Shown here: one piece after another, positions 23,859-32,351 of the stretch
How the letters are laid out: every line of letters begins with the position of its first letter
How positions within the stretch are numbered: the first letter of the stretch is position 1
Source of the DNA: an uncultured Aquimarina sp.
GTDB taxonomy: Bacteria; Bacteroidota; Bacteroidia; Flavobacteriales; Flavobacteriaceae
NCBI GenBank assembly: GCA_947489685.1
Contig: CANLEM010000003.1
Location: forward strand, 620,001-684,000
Direction: 5' to 3'
Length of the DNA stretch: 64,000 bases
Translations under genes and position numbers: made by a program
The notes under the pieces: model-generated
Databases searched by the model: none
What the model was told of the DNA's origin: nothing
The model's input: the letters and a program-made list of their open reading frames with translations, nothing else

Positions 23859-24488
23859 TTATTCGTTTAATAATTTTTGAAACTCTTCTAGATATAATCC
23901 AATATGATAACCATCAACCAAAGCATGATGTACATTAATTGCAATTGGTAAAGTAAGCTTACTTCCTATTTTAGAATATTTACCAAAAGAAATTTTGGGA
24001 ACACTGTCTATAAATTCAAAATGTCTTGCATGTGTTAATCCTGTAAAATTATACCATGGTATAGACGAATAATGAATTGTATCTATTCGTTTTGTATTAT
24101 CATTATGACATAGTCCAGTACTATTTTTTACAAGAGTAGTTTCTTTTTGTGCTTTATCAATAAAACGTTTAAAATCTTTGTCATAAGCTATAAAAGAAAA
24201 CCCAAAAGTATGGTCTTCTCTTCCTATAGTTGGTGAAGCATGAATTTCGTCATACAAATATACTTGATCATTATCTATCCTATACTTAAAAGCTTCAATG
24301 CTATTTGCAGCCCGCAATGACTTGTATAAATAGAATAAAAAATATGGATATCCCAAATCTTTGATTTTTTGATATCCCAACGTAAAATCTACAGTTGTCG
24401 TTATCCCAAAGAAAGGTTCATTAAAACCAACAAAAAACTCAAAATGTTCTTTTCTGTTCCAAGTATTGAGATCAACAATTTTTCTCAT
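23859..24488 (-). CDS. Chloramphenicol acetyltransferase-fold protein
   Basis: A 209-residue protein of the CAT-like acyltransferase family (PF00302). The active-site motif is VHHALVDGYHIG near residues 185-196, with the catalytic His in HHxxxDG. Other family features are the opening LNTWNRKEHFEFF and the central FSFIAYDKDFKRF. True CatA enzymes use acetyl-CoA to modify chloramphenicol. Chromosomal relatives in Bacteroidota often have other or unknown substrates, so a resistance role is not assumed. It starts 2 bp after the HAD phosphatase stop, in one unit with it and the 159-aa protein. Confidence 0.85.
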   Translation of the reverse strand: MRKIVDLNTWNRKEHFEFFVGFNEPFFGITTTVDFTLGYQKIKDLGYPYFLFYLYKSLRAANSIEAFKYRIDNDQVYLYDEIHASPTIGREDHTFGFSFIAYDKDFKRFIDKAQKETTLVKNSTGLCHNDNTKRIDTIHYSSIPWYNFTGLTHARHFEFIDSVPKISFGKYSKIGSKLTLPIAINVHHALVDGYHIGLYLEEFQKLLNE

Positions 24489-24490
24489 TG

Positions 24491-25183
24491 TTATAACACT
24501 TCTAGTAATTCACTGGCTTTGCTAAAACTTCTAAAATTAGCATGAGTTATCTCTTCATTTACCATTTCATGCACCCATGTAGTATGAAACGGAATATGAA
24601 ATGCATGCGCTCCTATATTTAAAACAGGTAAAATATCAGATTTTAAAGAATTCCCTATCATCAAAAATTCATTTTCTGAAATATCCAGATGTTTTACCAG
24701 TTTTGCATATTGTTTCTCAGTTTTATCCGATACAATTTCGATATGATGAAAATATTTTTCTAAACCAGACTTGATTAATTTGCGCTCTTGATCTAATAAA
24801 TCTCCTTTTGTTGCTACAACTAATCGATATCGTTTGGATAATTGGTGCAATGTTTCATCTATTCCGTCAATCAACTCGATAGGTTCCTCCAACATTTTTT
24901 TACCCTTATCAATGAGCTTTTGAACCAATTCTATAGTCATGTTACCATTAGAGATCTTAATTGCCGCTTCGATTAAAGAGAGGGTAAAAGGTTTAATCCC
25001 ATAACCATACAAAGACAAATTTTGCATCTCTACATCAAAGAGTAACTTATTTGCCTGTTCTTTTGGCATATAATCAATCAATAATTCACAAAATTCCTCT
25101 TCAGCTTTTCTAAAAAACGTTTCATTTACCCATAGGGTGTCGTCTGCATCAAAAGCAATTACTTTTATGTTTTCTAAGGACAT
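24491..25183 (-). CDS. HAD-superfamily hydrolase
   Basis: A 230-residue cytoplasmic phosphatase of the haloacid dehalogenase superfamily. Motif I is FDADDTLW (residues 10-17, nucleophile and acid Asp), motif II is VVATKGD near 117-123, motif III Lys lies in SDKTEKQY near 152-159 and motif IV is FLMIGNSLKSDI near 173-184. A helical cap domain lies between motifs I and II. The substrate is probably a small phosphorylated metabolite. It leads a three-gene minus-strand unit with the CAT-fold and 159-aa proteins. Confidence 0.88.
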   Translation of the reverse strand: MSLENIKVIAFDADDTLWVNETFFRKAEEEFCELLIDYMPKEQANKLLFDVEMQNLSLYGYGIKPFTLSLIEAAIKISNGNMTIELVQKLIDKGKKMLEEPIELIDGIDETLHQLSKRYRLVVATKGDLLDQERKLIKSGLEKYFHHIEIVSDKTEKQYAKLVKHLDISENEFLMIGNSLKSDILPVLNIGAHAFHIPFHTTWVHEMVNEEITHANFRSFSKASELLEVL

Positions 25184-25261
25184 TTTTATAGATTCTCTAA
25201 ATGTGTTTAAATGATTGGCACATATGTATAGTAGCAGATAACTATTCGTATATCAAATAAA

Positions 25262-26953
25262 TTATCGTACTAATTTTTTATATTTAATACGCTTTGGCAT
25301 TAAGTCTCCTCCCAGACGTTTCTTTTTGTTCTCTTCATAATCAGAAAAACTACCTTCGAAGAAATACACTTGAGAATCTCCCTCAAATGCCAAAATATGA
25401 GTACATATTCTGTCCAGAAACCAACGGTCGTGAGAAATCACTACAGCACAACCAGCAAAGTTCTCCAAACCTTCCTCTAAAGCTCTTAATGTGTTGACAT
25501 CAAGATCATTAGTAGGCTCATCTAAAAGTAATACATTACCCTCTTCTTTAAGTGTCATAGCCAAGTGTAAGCGGTTACGTTCACCTCCGGATAGTGTTGA
25601 TACTTTTTTGTTTTGTTCACTTCCTCCAAAATTAAAACGACTTAGATATGCTCTAGAATTTACTTCTTTACCACCCATCATAACCAAATCCTGCTCATCG
25701 CTAAAATTTTGCCATATAGACTTATCCACATCAATATTAGAATGTGCCTGATCTACATAGGCTATTTTTGCTGTTTCACCTACAGAAAAACTTCCTTTAT
25801 CCGGGGTTTCTTCTCCCATGATCATTTTAAAAATGGTCGTTTTCCCAGCACCATTAGGTCCAATAATCCCAACGATCCCTGCTTGTGGTAGTTTAAAATT
25901 AAGATCTTCATACAGTAGTTTATCTCCATATGCTTTGCTTACTCCCGTAGCTTCCAAAACATTGGTTCCTAAACGAGGACCATTAGGAATATAGATTTCT
26001 AATTTTTCGTCAAGTTGTTTTTGATCTTGACTCATTAATTTATCGTAATTTTTTAAACGCGCTTTTTGTTTCGTCTGCCTACCTTTTGCTCCTTGACGAA
26101 CCCATTCTAATTCTCGTTCAAGTGTTTTTTGACGTTTGGATGCTGACTTACTTTCTTGCGCCAAGCGTTTCGATTTTTGATCTAACCAAGATGAGTAATT
26201 TCCTTTCCAAGGAATACCTTCTCCTCTATCGAGTTCTAAAATCCAACCGGCTACATTGTCTAAGAAGTATCTATCATGAGTTACAGCAATAACTGTACCC
26301 TTATATTGTGCCAAATGATGTTCTAACCAGTGTACAGATTCTGCATCCAAATGGTTGGTTGGCTCATCTAATAATAATACATCGGGTTCCTGAAGTAATA
26401 AACGACACAAAGCTACTCTTCTTTTTTCACCACCAGACAAAACTCCAATTTTCTTATCAGAATCTGGAGTTCTTAATGCATCCATAGCAATTTCTAACTT
26501 AGTATCTAATTCCCAACCGTTACCAGCATCAATCTGATCCTGTAAGGTAGCTTGTCGGTCCATGAGTTTCTGCATCTTATCTGCATCACTATAAACCTCT
26601 TCCAAACCAAACATGTCATTGATTTTATTATACTCATCAAGAACAGCTACAATTTCTGCGGCACCTTCTTTCACCACCTCAAGAACAGTTTTTTCTGGAT
26701 CCAATTTAGGTTCTTGTTCTAAGTATCCTACAGAATAATCTGAAGAAAATACAACATCACCTTGATAGTTCTTATCTACCCCCGCTATGATTTTTAGTAA
26801 TGTAGATTTACCCGAACCATTAAGTCCCAGGATTCCTATTTTTGCACCATAGAAAAAACTAAGGTAAATATTTTTTAGTACCGGAGTATTGGCACTTTTA
26901 TATGTTTTACTAACTCCAGACATGGAGAAAATTATCTTTTTATCATCTGACAT
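25262..26953 (-). CDS. ettA: Energy-dependent translational throttle protein EttA
   Basis: A 563-residue ABC-F protein with two nucleotide-binding domains and no membrane segments. The first Walker A is GLNGSGKST near 41-49 and the second is GPNGAGKTT near 345-353. Both ABC signatures, LSGGEKRRVALCRLL and LSGGERNRLHLAMTL, are intact. The arm insertion in the first domain and the 50-60 residue charged linker (KRQKTLERELEWVRQGAKG) are the EttA type. EttA binds the ribosomal E site and gates the first peptide bond according to the ATP/ADP ratio. Length matches the family. Confidence 0.95.
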   Translation of the reverse strand: MSDDKKIIFSMSGVSKTYKSANTPVLKNIYLSFFYGAKIGILGLNGSGKSTLLKIIAGVDKNYQGDVVFSSDYSVGYLEQEPKLDPEKTVLEVVKEGAAEIVAVLDEYNKINDMFGLEEVYSDADKMQKLMDRQATLQDQIDAGNGWELDTKLEIAMDALRTPDSDKKIGVLSGGEKRRVALCRLLLQEPDVLLLDEPTNHLDAESVHWLEHHLAQYKGTVIAVTHDRYFLDNVAGWILELDRGEGIPWKGNYSSWLDQKSKRLAQESKSASKRQKTLERELEWVRQGAKGRQTKQKARLKNYDKLMSQDQKQLDEKLEIYIPNGPRLGTNVLEATGVSKAYGDKLLYEDLNFKLPQAGIVGIIGPNGAGKTTIFKMIMGEETPDKGSFSVGETAKIAYVDQAHSNIDVDKSIWQNFSDEQDLVMMGGKEVNSRAYLSRFNFGGSEQNKKVSTLSGGERNRLHLAMTLKEEGNVLLLDEPTNDLDVNTLRALEEGLENFAGCAVVISHDRWFLDRICTHILAFEGDSQVYFFEGSFSDYEENKKKRLGGDLMPKRIKYKKLVR

Positions 26954-27000
26954 AAGCCCTTATTATTATTTTAGTTTGATGAATTTGATTATACCGAAGA

Positions 27001-27183
27001 TTATACTCTTCCTTTTAAAGCATTAAAAACCCAAGCATTTGCTAGAAATCCGAATCCAACAGCTGCAAATCCCCATCCAGATACATCTCTATATCTAAAT
27101 GCTCCTAATGCGATTAGTCCCAATCCGGCAAGTATCATAATAAATGTTGCCCAAGCCAATACAGTGTTTTTATTCATTCCCAT
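27001..27183 (-). CDS. CAL67264-family membrane protein
   Basis: A 60-residue protein with two hydrophobic helices (about residues 6-26 and 34-54) joined by the short polar loop RYRDVSGWG. Size and sequence fit the small CAL67264 family that is nearly confined to Flavobacteriia. No function is known. It is transcribed alone or with ettA, which starts 47 bp downstream on the same strand. An alternative start at the second Met (MNKNTVLAW) would remove two residues. Confidence 0.85.
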   Translation of the reverse strand: MGMNKNTVLAWATFIMILAGLGLIALGAFRYRDVSGWGFAAVGFGFLANAWVFNALKGRV

Positions 27184-27343
27184 AAAGTTGTTATTTATAA
27201 TTTACTGATAATTTGTGTTTTAAAAAGAATCAGAATGCAAATATCGATATTTTATAGTCAAAAAACAGGTTTTTAAAAAGATGTTAAGATATCCTATTTG
27301 TTTACTCCCTGTTTTACAGTTAATTAAAATTTACTTTTATAAA

Positions 27344-27377
27344 AAAATGGATACTTTATCAATAAAGTATCCATTTT
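27344..27377 (-). terminator. Rho-independent terminator of the first nuclease gene
   Basis: A 16-bp stem pairs AAAATGGATACTTTAT (27344-27359) with 27362-27377. On the minus strand it is followed by a run of U residues, 33 bp beyond the nuclease stop codon. Confidence 0.85.
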
Positions 27378-27410
27378 AAAAATAAGATCTAATTTCTGTC
27401 TAATCAAAAA

Positions 27411-28862
27411 TTAGTTATCCCGTCTTGATTCTATTACAGCTTCTATCGCATTAGGGACATTTTCAAAAAAATCATGATTGGTAAGCCTCTCTATATCATC
27501 TACTGTTGTTATAAAATCCCTCCAATCGTTTGATATTCCTTGATCATTTGGCATATTTACGGCTATTACTCTGGTAGAAGTAGTAACTCTACTAATATCA
27601 TCAGAACCATTGGGTAGTACTAGAGCTACTTTCCAAAAAGAATCCGGTACATTAATATTTCCATTACTAATAGTTTCTCTATAACCTCTAGTTCCTACTC
27701 CTCCTGTTCCTGCAATACCAGCTATGATATGGACTTCGTTTCCTCGTCTTGTTAATGACCTTAGATATCTTTCAAAATCGGCCCATGGCCCTAGATTATT
27801 ACCTCTTGCTTGTGGTGCCATATTGGTCATAAAATAGGTGTTTGCATTTTCCTGAGGGGTAGCATCCCTATCAGCTGATGGGCATATGTGCCCTCTTTGA
27901 AAACCAGATCTTCGGTAATCATTTTCTGTTGGGCTAAAAAATGAGTCCGGTAAAGAAGTATCTTGCATAAAACAGTTACAACGCCCCTCATTACCTGTCC
28001 ATGCTCTATTTAAATGCCAGCTTACCCAATTTGGTGTGCCTTTACTACTATTATAGGATAACGTATATTCTGGTCTCATTAAAAAATAATTGTTTGGAGA
28101 TGTATCCGCATTCGAAGGATTACCAAAGGTAAGATTGCTATTTCGACCATTACCACCATTATCTCCTCCTCCATCACCATCACCGTTTCCTCCGCCATCG
28201 CCTCCGTCGCCATCTGTAGGATCAGTTACTATTTCAAAATTATCAATATTAATTCTATTAGAGCCTCCAGATATCTTGGATACCCCATAACGTACACTTC
28301 TGGTTTCATTTACCTCAAAAGACACTGTATTTAATGTAGTAGAGGTAGTATTAATAGTTGCTCCTACAAATGACCATGACGCTCCATCATCGTATGAAGC
28401 CACTAATCTCCATGAAGAATTATCATCTCTTCCATATTTTGCATGGCGAATACGTATTGTTTTTGCGCCATTATCCATATTGAAATTCATAACAATATAT
28501 CCTCCACGCCTGATACGAGCAGATTTTCTACCAAATTTACGATCGCGTGAATTTTGACCTATTTTGGCGTCACCAAATCTCCATATACCAGAAGAAGATA
28601 AATCCACATTAGTTGTTGAGTATGTAAATTTTGTTACTGATTCGTATCCCTCGGTAAAACCAGATGTTCTCTTGCCAGAAAAATTATGTTCATGAGGGCC
28701 CTGATTATCATAATAATTGGTTTCAGTTTCTATTTCAGAATTGATGAATAATGGAGTGAATTCAATAGATTCATCATTAAATTCTTCATTACTTTCACAA
28801 CTAGTAAAAAGTAAAGCTGTTGAGATAATGAAGAAAACTAAGTTGAGTTTTAAAAATTTCAT
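27411..28862 (-). CDS. DNA/RNA non-specific endonuclease lipoprotein, QRGH variant
   Basis: A 483-residue exported nuclease starting at MKFLKLNLVFF; an ATG 30 bp further upstream (28892) is less likely because it would precede a standard lipoprotein signal. The lipobox ends at Cys in LLFTSCES. An N-terminal beta-sandwich (about residues 45-215) is followed by a Gly/Asp linker and an NUC1/beta-beta-alpha-metal nuclease domain (about 245-480). The active-site motif reads Q322-R-G-H325 instead of DRGH; the metal Asn and Glu region is TNMAPQARGNN. The paralogous gene immediately upstream keeps DRGH. The product is probably surface-exposed and degrades extracellular nucleic acid. Confidence 0.88.
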   Translation of the reverse strand: MKFLKLNLVFFIISTALLFTSCESNEEFNDESIEFTPLFINSEIETETNYYDNQGPHEHNFSGKRTSGFTEGYESVTKFTYSTTNVDLSSSGIWRFGDAKIGQNSRDRKFGRKSARIRRGGYIVMNFNMDNGAKTIRIRHAKYGRDDNSSWRLVASYDDGASWSFVGATINTTSTTLNTVSFEVNETRSVRYGVSKISGGSNRINIDNFEIVTDPTDGDGGDGGGNGDGDGGGDNGGNGRNSNLTFGNPSNADTSPNNYFLMRPEYTLSYNSSKGTPNWVSWHLNRAWTGNEGRCNCFMQDTSLPDSFFSPTENDYRRSGFQRGHICPSADRDATPQENANTYFMTNMAPQARGNNLGPWADFERYLRSLTRRGNEVHIIAGIAGTGGVGTRGYRETISNGNINVPDSFWKVALVLPNGSDDISRVTTSTRVIAVNMPNDQGISNDWRDFITTVDDIERLTNHDFFENVPNAIEAVIESRRDN

Positions 28863-29001
28863 AAGAAAAATTGTGTATGAGTTAGTTATCATGTTTGTGT
28901 TATAATTAAGATAAACGTAAATATGTCCTAACTGATATAATCAACTGCAAAAAAATATATAATTATAGATTATAATCAGGTTATAAAACACAATTCATAA
29001 A

Positions 29002-29037
29002 AAAAACGGGAGATCGCATACTCTACCCCCGTTTTTA
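29002..29037 (-). terminator. Terminator of the second nuclease gene
   Basis: AAAAACGGG and CCCGTTTTT arms, plus an inner AGA/TCT pair, form a hairpin just beyond the stop codon at 29058. The minus strand continues into a U run. The remainder of this 195-bp gap shows nothing else. Confidence 0.75.
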
Positions 29038-29057
29038 AAAATATTAAACAAAAATCT

Positions 29058-30482
29058 TTAATTAAAAGATTCGTTATCTAATCTGGATTCTAGTACTGAT
29101 TCTATAGCATTAGGAATGTTTTCTAAAAGATCATATCCTGTCATATTTTCTATAGCATTTACTGTTGTTTTAAACTGGGTCCAGTCTCTACTAATTCCCT
29201 GATCATTGGGTATATTAATAGCTATTACTCTTGTCGAAGTACTTACCCTATTAATATCATTTGATCCGTTTGGTAATACTAGTGCTACTTTCCAGAAAGA
29301 ATCGGGTACTGTAATGTTTCCTCCATCTATTGTGGAAGCAAAACCATTTCTTCCTGTTCCTCCACTTCCAACGACTCCAGCAATAATATGAACCTCGTTC
29401 CCATCTAGAGTTAAAGAGCGTAGGTAATTTTCAAAACTAGCCCAACTTCTTTGATTATTATCAGGAGCTTGGGGAGCAATATTAGTCATGAAGAATGTGT
29501 TTTCATTAGATGACGGACTTCCATTTCTATCCGCAGAGGGGCATAAATGACCTCTATCAAATCCAGAACCAGTATAGTCACTAGTGGTAGCTCTAAAAAA
29601 ACTGCTTGGCAATGACCTATCTTGTTTAAAACAATTACACCTTGGTGAATTGCCTGTCCAGGCACTACTTAAGTGCCAACTCACCCAATTAGCTGTTCCT
29701 CTATTGTTATTATAAGAAAGTACATAATCCGGTTTTGACAAATAGTAATTTGTGGATCCAGAAGCCGCATTAGATGGGTTACCAAATGTAATATTACTAT
29801 CTCTTGATGGATTACCATTGCCGCCATTACCACCTCCTGTGGTACCAGTAACAATCTCAATATTATCAATATTGATTCGATTTGATCCTCCAGAAGTTTT
29901 ATAAATACCATACCGAACAGCATCTGTTTCATTAACATTAAAAGTCACTGTGTTTAGTGACCTAGAAGTTGTGTTTATTGTAGATCCTGCATAAAACCAC
30001 GAAGAACCATTATCATAAGAAGCAATCAAACGCCAAGAAGAATTACCATCATTACCATACTTTGCATGCCGTACTCTTATAGTTTGCGCCCCATTATCCA
30101 TATTAAATGACATGATTGCATATCCAGAGTTTCGAATCCGAATAGATTTCGACCCAAATTTTCTATCATTGGATAATGTGCCAATCAAAGCATCATTAAA
30201 AAACCAAGCCCCAGAAGAAAGAGTAACACTGGCTCCTGTGTAACTTCCTTTGGATCCTGATTCTAGAGTCTCTGTAAATCCAGATGATCTTTTTTGTGAG
30301 AAATTGTGATCATGAGGTCCCTCATTATCGTAAAAATTAGTTTGTACTTTTAATTCTCCTTTAATTTTTAATGTTGAAGGTAAAATAGATTCATAATCTG
30401 ATTGATCATCAATACTACACCCTGTTATTACAAAGGATAACGTAAAAAATAAAATGATTGAATTGAGCGTTAAATGCTTCAT
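29058..30482 (-). CDS. DNA/RNA non-specific endonuclease lipoprotein, DRGH form
   Basis: A 474-residue paralog of the downstream nuclease, with the same order: lipoprotein signal (FVITGCSIDD), beta-sandwich domain at about 45-210 beginning NFYDNEGPHDHNF, a shorter Gly/Asn linker, and a beta-beta-alpha-metal nuclease domain. The active-site motif D309-R-G-H312 is complete and TNIAPQAPDNN carries the metal-binding Asn. The two proteins match along their whole length apart from the linker, so this is a tandem gene duplication. Each copy has its own terminator, which allows separate expression. Phosphate or nucleoside scavenging, or extracellular DNA turnover, are possible roles. Confidence 0.9.
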   Translation of the reverse strand: MKHLTLNSIILFFTLSFVITGCSIDDQSDYESILPSTLKIKGELKVQTNFYDNEGPHDHNFSQKRSSGFTETLESGSKGSYTGASVTLSSGAWFFNDALIGTLSNDRKFGSKSIRIRNSGYAIMSFNMDNGAQTIRVRHAKYGNDGNSSWRLIASYDNGSSWFYAGSTINTTSRSLNTVTFNVNETDAVRYGIYKTSGGSNRINIDNIEIVTGTTGGGNGGNGNPSRDSNITFGNPSNAASGSTNYYLSKPDYVLSYNNNRGTANWVSWHLSSAWTGNSPRCNCFKQDRSLPSSFFRATTSDYTGSGFDRGHLCPSADRNGSPSSNENTFFMTNIAPQAPDNNQRSWASFENYLRSLTLDGNEVHIIAGVVGSGGTGRNGFASTIDGGNITVPDSFWKVALVLPNGSNDINRVSTSTRVIAINIPNDQGISRDWTQFKTTVNAIENMTGYDLLENIPNAIESVLESRLDNESFN

Positions 30483-30710
30483 AGTTGAATTATTAGATTA
30501 TTGTGTGTTTATGTTTCTATCAAAATAATCTAATAAGTATTAAAAAACTGTTAAATGATCACCAAATAAATGTTATTAAAGCATTAAAAACCAACTTAAT
30601 AAACTTATAAATCAATATATAAATCACCTGTTTATTGGGCTTCTTAAATTATATCTCGAATACCAATAAACTCAGGGTTTTTTGTATTTTCGTGCAAATA
30701 ATACACACAA

Positions 30711-32339
30711 ATGGATATAAACTTCAATAAAAACGAAGATCACAATAAACTTTTAGTTTCAGAATTAAAACAAAAGCTAGCCAAAGTAAAATTAGGTGGT
30801 GGCGAAAAAAGAATACAAAAGCTACATTCAAAGGGTAAAATGACCGCCCGAGAACGCATAGATTATTTACTGGATAAAAAATCAAAAAGTATCGAAATCG
30901 GAGCTTTTGCAGGTGAAGATATGTATGAAGAACATGGAGGATGTCCTAGTGGTGGTGTGGTAGTTAAAATAGGTTATGTAAGTGGTAAACAATGTATCGT
31001 AGTAGCCAATGACGCTACGGTAAAAGCTGGTGCTTGGTTTCCTATAACGGGAAAGAAAAACTTAAGAGCTCAAGAACTATCAATAGAAAATAAATTACCA
31101 ATTATTTATTTGGTAGATAGTGCTGGAGTATATCTTCCTATGCAGGACGAAATTTTTCCGGATAAAGAACATTTTGGAAGAATTTTTCGTAATAATGCTG
31201 TAATGAGTAGTATGGGAATTACTCAAATATCTGCTGTGATGGGAAGTTGTGTTGCCGGGGGTGCATATTTACCGATTATGAGTGATGAAGCATTGATTGT
31301 TGATAAAACCGGGAGTATTTTCTTAGCTGGTAGTTACCTTGTAAAAGCGGCTATAGGCGAAACTATAGATAACGAAACTTTGGGAGGTGCAACTACGCAT
31401 TGTGAGATTTCGGGTGTTACAGATTATAAATCCAAAGATGATAAAGATGCTTTGGATACTATAAAAAATATAATGTCCAAAATCGGAGATTTTGAAAAAG
31501 CAGGTTTTAACCGTAGTAAACCTTCAAAACCAAAACAAAATCCCGAAGAAATTTACGGAATACTTCCGAAAGCGAGAAATGAGCAATACGATATGATGGA
31601 AATCATTAATCGACTTGTAGATGATTCTGATTTTGAAGAATATAAATCCGGATATGGGCAATCCATTATTACGGGATATGCTCGTATCGATGGTTGGGCT
31701 GTGGGGATTGTCGCTAATCAACGAAAAATAGTAAAAACCAAAAAAGGCGAAATGCAGTTTGGTGGTGTTATCTATTCTGATTCTGCTGATAAAGCCACAC
31801 GTTTTATTGCCAACTGTAATCAGAAAAAGATTCCGCTAGTCTTTTTGCAAGATGTAACCGGTTTTATGGTAGGTAGCAAGAGTGAACATGGTGGTATTAT
31901 AAAAGATGGAGCAAAAATGGTAAACGCTGTAAGTAATAGTGTAGTTCCAAAATTTACTATTGTAATAGGTAATTCTTATGGAGCTGGTAATTATGCCATG
32001 TGTGGTAAAGCATACGACCCTAGGCTTATTTATGCTTGGCCAAGTGCAGAACTTGCAGTTATGGGAGGCGCACAAGCGGCAAAAGTGTTATTGCAAATTG
32101 AAACTGCTTCTCTTAAGAAAAAAGGCGAGGAATTATCTGAAGAAGATGAAAAGGCTCTTTATGATAAAATAAAAGCTCGTTATGATCGACAAATTTCTCC
32201 TTATTATGCCGCAGCCCGTATATGGACTGATGGCATTATTGATCCTATGGATACTCGAAAAGTAATTTCTATGGGGATAGAAGCTGCTAATCATGCTCCT
32301 ATCGAAAAGAAATTTAACCTAGGAGTTATTCAAGCTTAA
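30711..32339 (+). CDS. Acyl-CoA carboxylase beta subunit (carboxyltransferase)
   Basis: A 542-residue biotin-dependent carboxyltransferase subunit, of the propionyl- or methylcrotonyl-CoA carboxylase group. It has two crotonase-like halves. N-half features are GKMTARERIDYLLD near 44-57 and GGGAYLP-like VAGGAYLPIMSDE near 180-192; C-half features are LVFLQDVTGFMVG and GNSYGAGNYAMCG with AWPSAELAVMGG. The carboxylase forms a complex with a biotin carboxylase/carrier subunit that is not in this window. Amino-acid (Leu, Val, Ile) or propionate breakdown is the usual pathway. The next gene begins 12 bp later. Confidence 0.92.
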   Translation: MDINFNKNEDHNKLLVSELKQKLAKVKLGGGEKRIQKLHSKGKMTARERIDYLLDKKSKSIEIGAFAGEDMYEEHGGCPSGGVVVKIGYVSGKQCIVVANDATVKAGAWFPITGKKNLRAQELSIENKLPIIYLVDSAGVYLPMQDEIFPDKEHFGRIFRNNAVMSSMGITQISAVMGSCVAGGAYLPIMSDEALIVDKTGSIFLAGSYLVKAAIGETIDNETLGGATTHCEISGVTDYKSKDDKDALDTIKNIMSKIGDFEKAGFNRSKPSKPKQNPEEIYGILPKARNEQYDMMEIINRLVDDSDFEEYKSGYGQSIITGYARIDGWAVGIVANQRKIVKTKKGEMQFGGVIYSDSADKATRFIANCNQKKIPLVFLQDVTGFMVGSKSEHGGIIKDGAKMVNAVSNSVVPKFTIVIGNSYGAGNYAMCGKAYDPRLIYAWPSAELAVMGGAQAAKVLLQIETASLKKKGEELSEEDEKALYDKIKARYDRQISPYYAAARIWTDGIIDPMDTRKVISMGIEAANHAPIEKKFNLGVIQA

Positions 32340-32351
32340 AGTTGTTAGAAC

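Noticed and set aside
23859..24488. Antibiotic resistance by the CAT-fold protein
   Set aside because: The active-site His is present, but chromosomal family members often act on other substrates and no resistance context is seen.
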